Assembly (NCBI GenBank): GCA_963540965.1
Contig: CAUTSA010000001.1
Location: forward strand, 248,001-312,000
DNA: 64,000 bases
DNA from: Nanosyncoccus sp963540965
Lineage (GTDB): Bacteria > Patescibacteriota > Saccharimonadia > Saccharimonadales > Saccharimonadaceae
Direction: 5' to 3'
Shown here: piece by piece, positions 34,552 through 42,753 of the stretch
Layout of the letters: every line of letters begins with the position of its first letter
How positions within the stretch are numbered: the stretch's first letter is position 1
Translations under genes and position numbers: made by a program
Notes under the pieces: model-generated
The model's database searches: none
What the model was told of the DNA's origin: nothing
Seen by the model: the letters and a program-made list of their open reading frames with translations, nothing else

Positions 34552-35499
34552 TTAGTTTAAAAAATTAATAGCAGAAGTAGCACTAAGCGCGCCATCGGCG
34601 GTAGCGGTAACTAGTTGGCGAGTAGCTTTAGAGCGGCAATCTCCGGCAACATAGAAGCCTGGTAAGGTCGTAGCGCAATTATCATCGGTAATTGGGAAGC
34701 CAAAAGAGTCCGTAACTAAATTATGGTTTTGACCTAGGTTCTTTAGAAGATTAGTACTTGGGAAAATACGACCAATTTCAATAAAGAGGCCTTGAATTTT
34801 AAGAGTACGGGGGAGTGAGGGGTCTTGTTGAAGATCTTTTGGCAAATCATTTTTAAGATCGACTGCCGTGAGGAAATGGTTGGAAGATCTTAGTGAGTTG
34901 ATCTCATTGTTGGTAAGAATGGTTACATTTTTGCGAAGTTTTAGCTTGTCAAAGAGAATTTCTTCGGTACGAAAAAGATCGGAACGGTGTATGAGATAAA
35001 CTTTTTGACAAAGATCTGCTAAGTAGAGGGCAGAAAGAACGGCGGAATTACCTCCACCAACAACGGCGACAGTTTGATTTTTATAAAGTGGGCCATCACA
35101 GGTGGCGCAGATGGCGATGCCACGACCTAGAAGTTGATCTTCTTCCGGGAGATTAAGTTTGCGGCGTGTGGTCCCAGTTGCCAAAATAACTGTTTTGGCA
35201 TGATATTGTTGATTTTTAGTGTGAATGGAATAAAGAGAGTCTACATAGTCTAGGTCAAGAACGGTTTGGTAGGTGATTTTTTGGTTTAAAGCTTGAAGCT
35301 GCTGATACAAATGAGAGGCAAAATCTTGGCCAGATACATTAGGGAGACCAGGGTAGTTTTCTACAAGGGGAGACTGAATGATTTGGCCACCATAAATAGT
35401 GGATTCTAGCAAAAGAACAGTTTTATTTGCGCGAAGAGCGTAGAGGGCGGCAGTCATACCAGCGGTACCGGCACCAATAATTGCAATATCATAAATCAT
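34552..35499 (-). CDS. trxB: Thioredoxin reductase
   Basis: 315 aa, family-typical. FAD motif IIGAGTAGMTAA near the N-terminus, redox-active CATC in AICATCDGP (about residues 130-140), NADPH motif VVGGGNSAVLSA and the second FAD motif FYVAGDCRSK. It reduces thioredoxin with NADPH. The start is ATG 35499 with a TATAAT ending six bases upstream (35511-35506), another leaderless start. Confidence 0.95.
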   Translation of the reverse strand: MIYDIAIIGAGTAGMTAALYALRANKTVLLLESTIYGGQIIQSPLVENYPGLPNVSGQDFASHLYQQLQALNQKITYQTVLDLDYVDSLYSIHTKNQQYHAKTVILATGTTRRKLNLPEEDQLLGRGIAICATCDGPLYKNQTVAVVGGGNSAVLSALYLADLCQKVYLIHRSDLFRTEEILFDKLKLRKNVTILTNNEINSLRSSNHFLTAVDLKNDLPKDLQQDPSLPRTLKIQGLFIEIGRIFPSTNLLKNLGQNHNLVTDSFGFPITDDNCATTLPGFYVAGDCRSKATRQLVTATADGALSATSAINFLN

Positions 35500-35553
35500 A
35501 TTAATATTATAGCAAGTTCTAATTTAAAATTAGGCATGGTATGATTATAGATA
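35500..35553. promoter_or_regulatory. Divergent promoters of trxB and the 225-aa gene
   Basis: Minus strand: GCTATAAT with TATAAT at 35511-35506, six bases before trxB. Plus strand: TATGAT at 35540-35545, eight bases before ATG 35554. No Shine-Dalgarno on either side. Confidence 0.6.
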
Positions 35554-36231
35554 ATGGTACAGCTTGGAATTAGAACTGGCAGGGGTGGATTTTCTGAATG
35601 GATGAAGGGCTTTTTTGGACAAAGAGAAAAGAATTGGAATATTGAATTAATAAAACGCAACAGAGAAAGGATGGCGAGAATTTTTTTGGTGGCAATTGAG
35701 CAATATAATATTGAAGTGTCACAAAAAGAGGTTGTGGATAAAAATGGTGTACACATTGCTGAACAATTAATTTCCCCGGAAGGTTTTAAATTAGTGGCTG
35801 GATATCATACCGACTCGATTAGTGAAGAAAGGGAGGTTGAATCTAATTATGGGATATATATACAAAATTTAACCACAACAATTTATTCAAACCTGGTAAT
35901 AGGTTATAACTGGCAAACTGGAGTGATTGTGATTGTGAAGGTGGATGCTGAACTAAATAGTTATTCAGATATATATGTATTTTCTAAACAGAATGTATTT
36001 AAGGCTAAGCATGGGTGGTTTTCAGACGTTTTCCAGATTTATGATAGAAGTGAGAGCTTAATAAAAAATTTATTAATTTTTTTGAGTTTTAAAAACCGTA
36101 CAACTTTTATGGTGGATGCGGAGATGGATGGCAGTTTAAGAGACGAGAAGGGGAGATCGATTTTGATTTATATGAGGCAGACACAAGAGAGGGCGGATTT
36201 TGTGAATTTTTTTCGAAAATTTGCAAAATAG
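35554..36231 (+). CDS. Protein of unknown function (225 aa)
   Basis: No family recognised. Soluble, no Cys, no membrane helix. The N-terminal 50 residues are basic (WMKGFFGQREKNW, RNRERMARIFL). The middle is beta-rich (VIGYNWQTGVIVIVKVDAEL), and the C-terminus is again basic and aromatic (RTTFMVDAEMDG, FVNFFRKFAK). Start from the leaderless promoter. It is followed after 46 bases by the NMP-kinase-like gene. Confidence 0.5.
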   Translation: MVQLGIRTGRGGFSEWMKGFFGQREKNWNIELIKRNRERMARIFLVAIEQYNIEVSQKEVVDKNGVHIAEQLISPEGFKLVAGYHTDSISEEREVESNYGIYIQNLTTTIYSNLVIGYNWQTGVIVIVKVDAELNSYSDIYVFSKQNVFKAKHGWFSDVFQIYDRSESLIKNLLIFLSFKNRTTFMVDAEMDGSLRDEKGRSILIYMRQTQERADFVNFFRKFAK

Positions 36232-36277
36232 TCAAAAGAGAAGAAATAGAGTAATATAGAGAAAATAAGAGGAAAAG

Positions 36278-36853
36278 ATGATGAATGATGGTAATATAAA
36301 AATCATAGCAGTTGTGGGGATGAGTGGATCTGGAAAATCGGTAGTAGTAGATTATTTGACTGAAAAAGGTTTTCCTAAAGTGTATTTTGGGGGAATGATT
36401 TATAAAGAGATGAAACGACGTGGGATCGAAATTACTGCAGACGGAGAAAGTGAAAAGCGGTTCAGGGAGATGATTCGGGAGACCGAAGGTAAAGATTGGG
36501 TGGTAAAGCAAGTGATTGAGGAGGCAAAAAACCTAATTAATGCTGGTCAAAAGAGGATTGTATTAGATGGTCTTTATTCATGGACTGAATATAAGATTTT
36601 AAAAAAGGAATTTCCAGGTCAATTAACAGTGTTGGCGGTTGTAGTACCAAAGGCACTGAGGCATTTTAGGGTTGGAAAAAGACCAGAGAGGCCATTCAAT
36701 ACAAAAGAAATTCAAGAACGTGATAGGTCTGAGGTGGAGAATTTAGAGAAGGGTGGTCCAATTGCAATGGCAGATTACTATGTACTGAATGATGAAAGCG
36801 TTGCTAAGCTACATGATGATGTAGATGTGATTCTCGATCGAATTGAATTCTAA
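36278..36853 (+). CDS. P-loop NTPase, UPF0200 / dephospho-CoA-kinase-like
   Basis: 191 aa. Walker A GMSGSGKS (residues about 14-21), FGGMIYKEMKRRGIE with a NMP-binding look, VLDGLYSWTEYKIL and the closing RPERPFNTKEIQERDRSE...MADYYVLND. This pattern matches the archaeal UPF0200 proteins and bacterial CoaE-like NMP kinases. Substrate unknown. Shine-Dalgarno AAGAGGAA. It precedes polA by 27 bases and is probably co-transcribed. Confidence 0.7.
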   Translation: MMNDGNIKIIAVVGMSGSGKSVVVDYLTEKGFPKVYFGGMIYKEMKRRGIEITADGESEKRFREMIRETEGKDWVVKQVIEEAKNLINAGQKRIVLDGLYSWTEYKILKKEFPGQLTVLAVVVPKALRHFRVGKRPERPFNTKEIQERDRSEVENLEKGGPIAMADYYVLNDESVAKLHDDVDVILDRIEF

Positions 36854-36880
36854 TTAAAAAAACTAGACTAAGGTGAGACG

Positions 36881-39370
36881 ATGAAGACATTGGTAATTAT
36901 TGACGGTAAGAGTGTATTTTATAGGGGATATTTTGCAATGGGGGCGTTGTCAACATCGGACGGTACGCCAACTTCTGGAGTGTATGGTTTTGCAACAATT
37001 GCAACAGAGATTGTGAAAAAATTGCAACCAACGAAAGTGGTGGTTGCGTGGGACAAAGCGAAGACCTCAACAGCAAAAAGACTAGCAATTTATCCAGAAT
37101 ATAAGGCTGGAAGAACAAAACCACCTGAAGACTTTTTTGCGCAAATTCCACTATTAAAAGAGTTAGTTCTTGCCTTGGGCTGGGAGTTTCTGGAGGCGGA
37201 TGAGTATGAGGCAGATGATATTATCGGGACGCTAGCTAGACAGGCAGATGAAGAGGGGGACTATATGACCTATATTGTATCGTCAGATCTCGATATGTTG
37301 CAGATTGTTGATGAAAATACCAAGATGTATAGACTGATTAAGGGCTTTTCGAATATTGAGGAGATAGATGTTTCCGCAATTGAAGAAAAGTATGGTATTT
37401 TAAAGAGTCAATTTTTGGATTTGAAAGCTCTTAAGGGGGATAATTCGGATAATATTCCGGGCGTGCCTGGTGTTGGTGAAAAGACGGCAGTGAAGCTATT
37501 AAATGAATATGGTAGTTTGAGGGGGGTGTATGAACACATTAATGAGATTTCTGGAGTAGTAAAAAAGAAACTGGAGGAGGGAAGAGAATCGGCCGAAATG
37601 TCGTATGAGCTTGCAAAAATCTTGACAGATGCTCCGGTGCAGCTTGATGAGGTTGCGGATCTAGTAATAGAGCCAGAGAGAATTATTGCGGCGTTAAAAA
37701 AACTAGAATTTAACTCATTGATTAGAAAGTTTCGAAACGAATTAAAATTGAGTGAAGACCAGAATAGGCTAAAAAATCAGGAAATAAAGAGCGTTGAAAC
37801 AGGTCTAAGTGGTGATGCTTCTGTGCAGGTAGTGGAGGAGGCGGTGTTTGCGGAGAAAATGTTTGAAATACCGGAGGGTATGATCGTTGCCAGTGACTTA
37901 AAAGAGAAGATGCATCTTTCAGATGAGCTTGCAGAGGTAATTTTGGCAGGGGATAGAAAAATTTGGGATTTGAAACAAGCAGATTTTTTAATTAACCCGT
38001 TAAAGAGAACGGAGAATACGGATAATAATCAAGCTACGTTGCTGCTGGAAGATCCGTGCGAGAGAATATTAGCAGGTAAATATACGGAAGCGGAACAGGC
38101 TGAATATGCGGAACAGATGGAAATTTTATCGAAGATGCCTAAGCTGTACCAGATACTAACTGATTATGATTTGCCATTAATTCCAGTGCTTTATGAAATG
38201 GAGAAGACTGGGGTCTTGATTGATCGGGACTACTTTAAAGGGCTTAAAAAAGAGTTTACAGAGAAAGTTACGGAACTTGAACAAAAAATTTATTCAGTAT
38301 GTGGAGTGAATTTTAATGTTAATTCACCTATACAATTATCGAAAGTACTTTTTGAGGACTTAGCATTACCGACTAAGGGAATAAAGAAGACGACGCGAGG
38401 ATTTTCGACGGGTGCAAGTGAGCTTGAGAAATTAGAAGGGCAGCATCCGGTGATTGAAATGATTAAGGAATATCGCGAGGTTTCAAAGTTGCTTTCAACC
38501 TATATCTTGCCATTACCAGAGCTTGCCGGAGAAGATGGGCGTATTCATACAACTTTTACCCAAAATGTGACTGCAACTGGAAGACTATCAAGTGTAAATC
38601 CTAACCTGCAAAATATTCCAGTGAGATCTGAAGATGGGAAACGGATTCGAACAGGATTTGTGGCGGAAAGTGGTAAGGTTTTTGTGTCTGCGGATTATGC
38701 GCAGTTTGAACTACGATTAGCGGCTGCGTTAGCAGGAGACCAGAAGTTAATTGAATCATTTGCGCAAAATATTGATATTCACACCAAAACGGCTGCAGAA
38801 GTGTTTGGAATTAAGATGGAGGATGTCTCAAAAGCGCAGCGTCGAGCAGCTAAGGTGATTAATTTTGGTGTACTGTATGGTATGAGTCCAAAGGGTTTAG
38901 CAGATTCTGCAGAGATGAATTTTTATGAGGCAAAGCAATTTATTGATGATTATTTTAGAGTAAGAAAACCAATTAAAGATTATTTGGAAAAAACTTTAAA
39001 ACAGGCGCGTGAGGAAGGTTTTGTGGAGACATACTTTGGTCGTAGGAGACCGACGCCAGATGTGAAATCGTCTAATTTTATTGTAAGGTCGGCCGCGGAG
39101 AGGGCTGCTCAAAATATGCCAATTCAAGGGACTGAAGCGGATTTAATGAAAAGAGCAATGATTCGGGTTCATGATCTATTGAAAGTGAAGTATCATGAGG
39201 AGGCAAAATTAATATTACAGGTGCATGACTCGTTGATTATTGAATGTACTAAAGGCTTAGAAGAGGCAGTATCGGCGGATTTGGTCCAAATTATGGAAAG
39301 TGTGGCACCAGAATTACCGGTGAAGCTAAAAGCGGATGTGGCGATAGGAGTGAACTGGGGTGAACTATAA
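36881..39370 (+). CDS. polA: DNA polymerase I
   Basis: 829 aa. N-terminal 5'-3' (FEN) nuclease domain (residues 1-290) with VIIDGKSVFYRG, ADEYEADDIIGTL, VSSDLDMLQ, DNSDNIPGVPGVGEKTA. Residues about 300-430 are a remnant of the 3'-5' exonuclease domain without its DxE/D pattern, so no proofreading is expected. The polymerase domain has ATGRLSSVNPNLQNIP, SADYAQFELR, KVINFGVLYGMSP and QVHDSLIIE. It fills gaps and removes primers. The RhuM-like gene starts within its last codons (GTG 39360). Confidence 0.96.
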   Translation: MKTLVIIDGKSVFYRGYFAMGALSTSDGTPTSGVYGFATIATEIVKKLQPTKVVVAWDKAKTSTAKRLAIYPEYKAGRTKPPEDFFAQIPLLKELVLALGWEFLEADEYEADDIIGTLARQADEEGDYMTYIVSSDLDMLQIVDENTKMYRLIKGFSNIEEIDVSAIEEKYGILKSQFLDLKALKGDNSDNIPGVPGVGEKTAVKLLNEYGSLRGVYEHINEISGVVKKKLEEGRESAEMSYELAKILTDAPVQLDEVADLVIEPERIIAALKKLEFNSLIRKFRNELKLSEDQNRLKNQEIKSVETGLSGDASVQVVEEAVFAEKMFEIPEGMIVASDLKEKMHLSDELAEVILAGDRKIWDLKQADFLINPLKRTENTDNNQATLLLEDPCERILAGKYTEAEQAEYAEQMEILSKMPKLYQILTDYDLPLIPVLYEMEKTGVLIDRDYFKGLKKEFTEKVTELEQKIYSVCGVNFNVNSPIQLSKVLFEDLALPTKGIKKTTRGFSTGASELEKLEGQHPVIEMIKEYREVSKLLSTYILPLPELAGEDGRIHTTFTQNVTATGRLSSVNPNLQNIPVRSEDGKRIRTGFVAESGKVFVSADYAQFELRLAAALAGDQKLIESFAQNIDIHTKTAAEVFGIKMEDVSKAQRRAAKVINFGVLYGMSPKGLADSAEMNFYEAKQFIDDYFRVRKPIKDYLEKTLKQAREEGFVETYFGRRRPTPDVKSSNFIVRSAAERAAQNMPIQGTEADLMKRAMIRVHDLLKVKYHEEAKLILQVHDSLIIECTKGLEEAVSADLVQIMESVAPELPVKLKADVAIGVNWGEL

Positions 39371-40352
39371 ACTGGGAATTTATCAAGCGCCAGAAGGGGG
39401 AATAGTTTTTGATGTGGATGTTGAGTCGGAGACAATGTGGGCGACGCAAGTTCAGATTGCACAGCTGTTTGGTGTCGATAAAACTGTTATTTCAAGGCAT
39501 TTGAAAAATATTTATAAAGATGGGGAATTAGAGGAAGCGAAAACTTGTCAGAAGCAAAATGAGATACGTAAGGAGGGGGAAAGGCAAGTAAGGCGCGAAG
39601 TTAAAAGATATAATTTGGATGCAATTATTTCTGTTGGTTATCGGGTAAATTCGATGAAGGCGACGAAATTTCGTGTTTGGTCAAACCGTATTTTGAAGGA
39701 CTACATTACAAAGGGTGTGGTGATTAATCAGAAACAACTTGAGAGAACTCCTGAAATGGAGGCAGAGAAAAAACTAGATGAAATTAAGATGGCAATGAAG
39801 ATTGTCGAACGAGTGATTCGAGGAAATGAACTATCAAGTGGTGAAGCAAAGGGGGTTATTGAAATTATATCTAAATATACAAGAAGTTTTCAGGTAATTG
39901 ATGAATATTTAAAGGGAAAATTTATTTTATCAAATAACCGTCGTGCAAGACATGAACTATCTGGGGTAGAGATGGAGAACTTGGTGATGGACCTGAAAGA
40001 AAAAATAGGGGAGGGAAGGGGATTCGGAGAGTTACGAGCTGAATATGATGATTTTAATAGTTTGGCGGAGAAGATTAAGCGAGATAATGCTGAAGATGAT
40101 TCGGTGTCGAGAAAAGCGGCGAAGCTACTGTATTTTATTGTGAAGAACGAGCCGTTTGAGCGGGGTAATCAACAGATTGGGGGCTTATTGTTTGTGGTAT
40201 ATTTGGCTTTTAATCAGATTCAATTAAGCAGTATGGGAGAGACAAAGATTTCCGACCAAGCGTTAACGGCTTTAGTGTTACTGATTTCTGAGAGTGTGGG
40301 TACAGAAAAAGAACTATTAATTAATTTAATCTGTAAGTTATTAGATAATTAA
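39360..40352 (+). CDS. RhuM-family protein with a degenerate Fic/Doc domain
   Basis: 330 aa. The N-terminal half is the RhuM domain: WATQVQIAQLFGVDKTVISRHL (a DNA-binding-like helix-turn-helix), NLDAIISVGYRVNS and FRVWSNRILKDY. The C-terminal half keeps a Fic/Doc fold motif at about residue 264, but HPFxxGNxR-type residues are changed to EPFERGNQQ: the catalytic His is Glu and the final basic residue is Gln, so AMP/phosphate transfer is unlikely. RhuM-Fic proteins occur in pathogenicity islands and near restriction systems. The GTG start overlaps the polA end by 11 bases. Confidence 0.75.
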   Translation: MNYKLGIYQAPEGGIVFDVDVESETMWATQVQIAQLFGVDKTVISRHLKNIYKDGELEEAKTCQKQNEIRKEGERQVRREVKRYNLDAIISVGYRVNSMKATKFRVWSNRILKDYITKGVVINQKQLERTPEMEAEKKLDEIKMAMKIVERVIRGNELSSGEAKGVIEIISKYTRSFQVIDEYLKGKFILSNNRRARHELSGVEMENLVMDLKEKIGEGRGFGELRAEYDDFNSLAEKIKRDNAEDDSVSRKAAKLLYFIVKNEPFERGNQQIGGLLFVVYLAFNQIQLSSMGETKISDQALTALVLLISESVGTEKELLINLICKLLDN

Positions 40353-40355
40353 TGC

Positions 40356-40368
40356 TATAATAATAAAG
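40356..40368 (+). promoter_or_regulatory. Leaderless promoter of the 134-aa membrane gene
   Basis: AATGCTATAAT; TATAAT at 40356-40361 ends seven bases before ATG 40369, with no Shine-Dalgarno. Confidence 0.65.
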
Positions 40369-40773
40369 ATGAAAGATCTAGTTAAGGATCTAAAAGAAGT
40401 TTATGTCAAACATCGCTCAATGTTTACATTGATGGTGGTGATGACTATTTTTTCGATAATACTTTTTATTTATTCAATAGTAAACCTTCATCCGAATGCT
40501 TCAGTGGTTAAGGTGAGCTATGGTGATATTGGGAGATATCAGGGTGGAGAGTGGTCTTCAATGTCGAATTCTGGTGGATATCATGACGGAGCATGGCATG
40601 CGATGCTGGTGTATCCGTTATTTGCATTAATTTTTGGAGTATTACATAATGTGATCGCTTTGAGACTATATCGTAAAAAGGGCGATAAAGTGGCCAGTGT
40701 GTTTTTGGTTGTGACAATTGCTGTGATTTTATTTGCGATTTTAATTCTCTGGAGATTGCTTGGTGAGGGGTAA
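40369..40773 (+). CDS. Small multi-pass membrane protein (134 aa)
   Basis: Unknown. Three membrane helices (about residues 18-38, 78-98 and 108-128) are separated by an outside loop of about 40 residues with a GGEWSSMSNSGGYHDGAWH segment. It overlaps the following glycosyltransferase gene by 11-14 bases and is clearly in an operon with it, so it may be an accessory subunit of that membrane enzyme. Confidence 0.6.
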   Translation: MKDLVKDLKEVYVKHRSMFTLMVVMTIFSIILFIYSIVNLHPNASVVKVSYGDIGRYQGGEWSSMSNSGGYHDGAWHAMLVYPLFALIFGVLHNVIALRLYRKKGDKVASVFLVVTIAVILFAILILWRLLGEG

Positions 40774-42502
40774 AAAGCATGATAGAAGAGAAAAAGTAAA
40801 ACCGGTTGAGCGGTCAGATTGGGCTGACCTTGAGATCCCATTAGGAAAAAGAACGAAGAAGTATCGTCTGTTAGAAATCTTGCCGGGCGCTATGTCATAC
40901 ACAATGATAATTTTATTGTTCGCATTATCGATAATAAGCCCGGCGCTAGGGTCTTATTATCTACTTTTAATTATTGCAGTGACATTAGTGAAAGCGGTAG
41001 GAATTGTTTATCGTACAATTCAGGGTTATAACGCTGCAAAAAGAGCAGAAAAAGTGAACTGGCACGAAAGGCTAGTCGATCTTGAGACACCACACGAACG
41101 CTACGAGGAGCTCTTAAAGCATAAATGTAAGGAGTTTGCTTTTAATGAGCATGTAGAAAATTTAAAACTACTATCAGTCGGAAAGGATTTAGTATTATCT
41201 GAGAGTGAAGTGGTAGTAGATGAGCCAATATCCTTTCCTAAGCCAAAAGAGATTTATCATGCGGTGATTATGGTGGCATATAATGAAGGTCTGGAAACAT
41301 TAATTCCAACAGTGGAAGCTGTAAGAGACGGCAGTTTTGATAATGAACGAATAATTTTTGTGTTCGGATATGAGGAACGTGGTGGCGAAGCGATGGTTGA
41401 AAACGCAAAAGTATTAAAAGATAAATTTAAGGATGATTTCTTTGAATTTATTACGGTAATGCATCCAAAAGATTTGAAAGATGAGATTCAGGGTAAGGGG
41501 CCAAATTTGAATTTTGCAGCGGGAGAACTTTTGGAATTTGTAAAGAAAAAGAAAATCCCCTTAGGGAATGTCATTGTAACGTCGCTTGATTCAGATAATA
41601 AGATGAGTAAGTGGTATCTTGACTATGTAGCGTATCAATTTATTGTACATCCAAATAGACAACATTTGAGTTATCAGCCAGTATCGTTGTTTACTAATAA
41701 TATTTGGGATGCGCCAGCGCCAATGAGGATTATCGCAATTTCGAACTCATTTTTTAATATTATCTCATCAATGCGTTCACATACTCTTAAGAATTTTGCT
41801 TCACACTCACAGCCACTACTTGCTTTGTCTGAAATGGGTTTTTGGAGTAAGAAGACGATTGTAGAAGATGGTCATCAATATTGGCGTTCATTATTCTTTT
41901 TTAAGGGCAACTATGAAGTTTTGCCTATCCATGTGGCTATTTACCAAGATGCGGTAATGGAAGAGACTCTGATAAAGACGTTAAAGGCGCAGTTCGTACA
42001 GCTTCGCCGATGGGACTATGGAGCGTCGGACGTGGCATATGTGGGGGTGAGGCTGTTTTCAAAAGACAGAAAACGAATTGGAAAGATGCCATTTTTGCCG
42101 CTTTTTGCTAAATTTGTACGTCTCCTAGAAGGACATGTGACTTTGGCGGCTATTTCACCAATGGTGGCATTTGGGGGATGGGTGCCAAAAATTATCAACT
42201 CAAGATCGAAAGACCTCTTAACATTTAATTTACCAAACACGATTAGTTTAATTCAGATTTTTGCTTCAGTGGGTTTGATGACGACGATTTTATTGTCATT
42301 AAAGATGCTGCCACCAAGACCAAAAGAGGTGAAGACGCCACGGATTCTGATGATACTGCAGTGGCTGTTAATGCCTGTCGTAGCAATTGTCTATCAATCA
42401 TTTGCAGCATTTTATTCACAAACAAGACTGCTGACGGGGAATTATATGGAGAAATTTGACGTAACAAAGAAAGTGGTAAAAACAAAAAAAGATACTAAAT
42501 AA
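40760..42502 (+). CDS. Membrane GT2 glycosyltransferase (processive type)
   Basis: 580 aa. Two N-terminal membrane helices (about residues 45-85), a catalytic GT2 domain with VAYNEG, the DxD region SLDSDNK, EDGHQYWRS and QLRRW (the QxxRW motif of cellulose- and hyaluronan-synthase-like enzymes), then C-terminal helices (about 445-465, 495-515 and 530-555). It should build a surface polysaccharide or glycolipid. The start is TTG 40760 or GTG 40763; neither is strong because translation is coupled to the upstream gene. Confidence 0.85.
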   Translation: MVRGKKHDRREKVKPVERSDWADLEIPLGKRTKKYRLLEILPGAMSYTMIILLFALSIISPALGSYYLLLIIAVTLVKAVGIVYRTIQGYNAAKRAEKVNWHERLVDLETPHERYEELLKHKCKEFAFNEHVENLKLLSVGKDLVLSESEVVVDEPISFPKPKEIYHAVIMVAYNEGLETLIPTVEAVRDGSFDNERIIFVFGYEERGGEAMVENAKVLKDKFKDDFFEFITVMHPKDLKDEIQGKGPNLNFAAGELLEFVKKKKIPLGNVIVTSLDSDNKMSKWYLDYVAYQFIVHPNRQHLSYQPVSLFTNNIWDAPAPMRIIAISNSFFNIISSMRSHTLKNFASHSQPLLALSEMGFWSKKTIVEDGHQYWRSLFFFKGNYEVLPIHVAIYQDAVMEETLIKTLKAQFVQLRRWDYGASDVAYVGVRLFSKDRKRIGKMPFLPLFAKFVRLLEGHVTLAAISPMVAFGGWVPKIINSRSKDLLTFNLPNTISLIQIFASVGLMTTILLSLKMLPPRPKEVKTPRILMILQWLLMPVVAIVYQSFAAFYSQTRLLTGNYMEKFDVTKKVVKTKKDTK

Positions 42503-42531
42503 AAAACCTTGGTGAAAAGCCAAGGTTTTTT
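42501..42531 (+). terminator. Intrinsic terminator after the GT2 gene
   Basis: AAAAAACCTTGG / CCAAGGTTTTTT, 12-bp stem with a 7-base loop. Confidence 0.9.
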
Positions 42532-42611
42532 GAAGGCTTATAGATGTGGTGAGAGGGGAGAGTGTGTAGAGAAAGAAATATTAAAAAAACGCCAAGATTG
42601 GCGATTTCATA

Positions 42612-42688
42612 TGGTGGGTCGCGAGGGATTCGAACCCCCGACTTCCTCCGTGTAAAGGAGACACTCTAGCCAGCTGAGTTAGCGACCC
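42612..42688 (-). tRNA. tRNA-Val (anticodon TAC)
   Basis: Acceptor GGGTCGC / GCGACCC, anticodon stem TCTCC-loop TTTACAC-GGAGG, T-loop TTCGAAT, encoded CCA. A TGTGGTAAAAT extended -10 lies upstream on the minus strand (hexamer 42705-42700). Confidence 0.95.
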
Positions 42689-42753
42689 TTGTGCTCTTTA
42701 TTTTACCACAAAATATGATAAAATAAAAGAGTTAATAAGAAAGGAAAAAAGTC

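Noticed and set aside
42690..42753. T-box leader for thrS
   Set aside because: The space before thrS is only about 65 bases and contains no T-box sequence or specifier stem.
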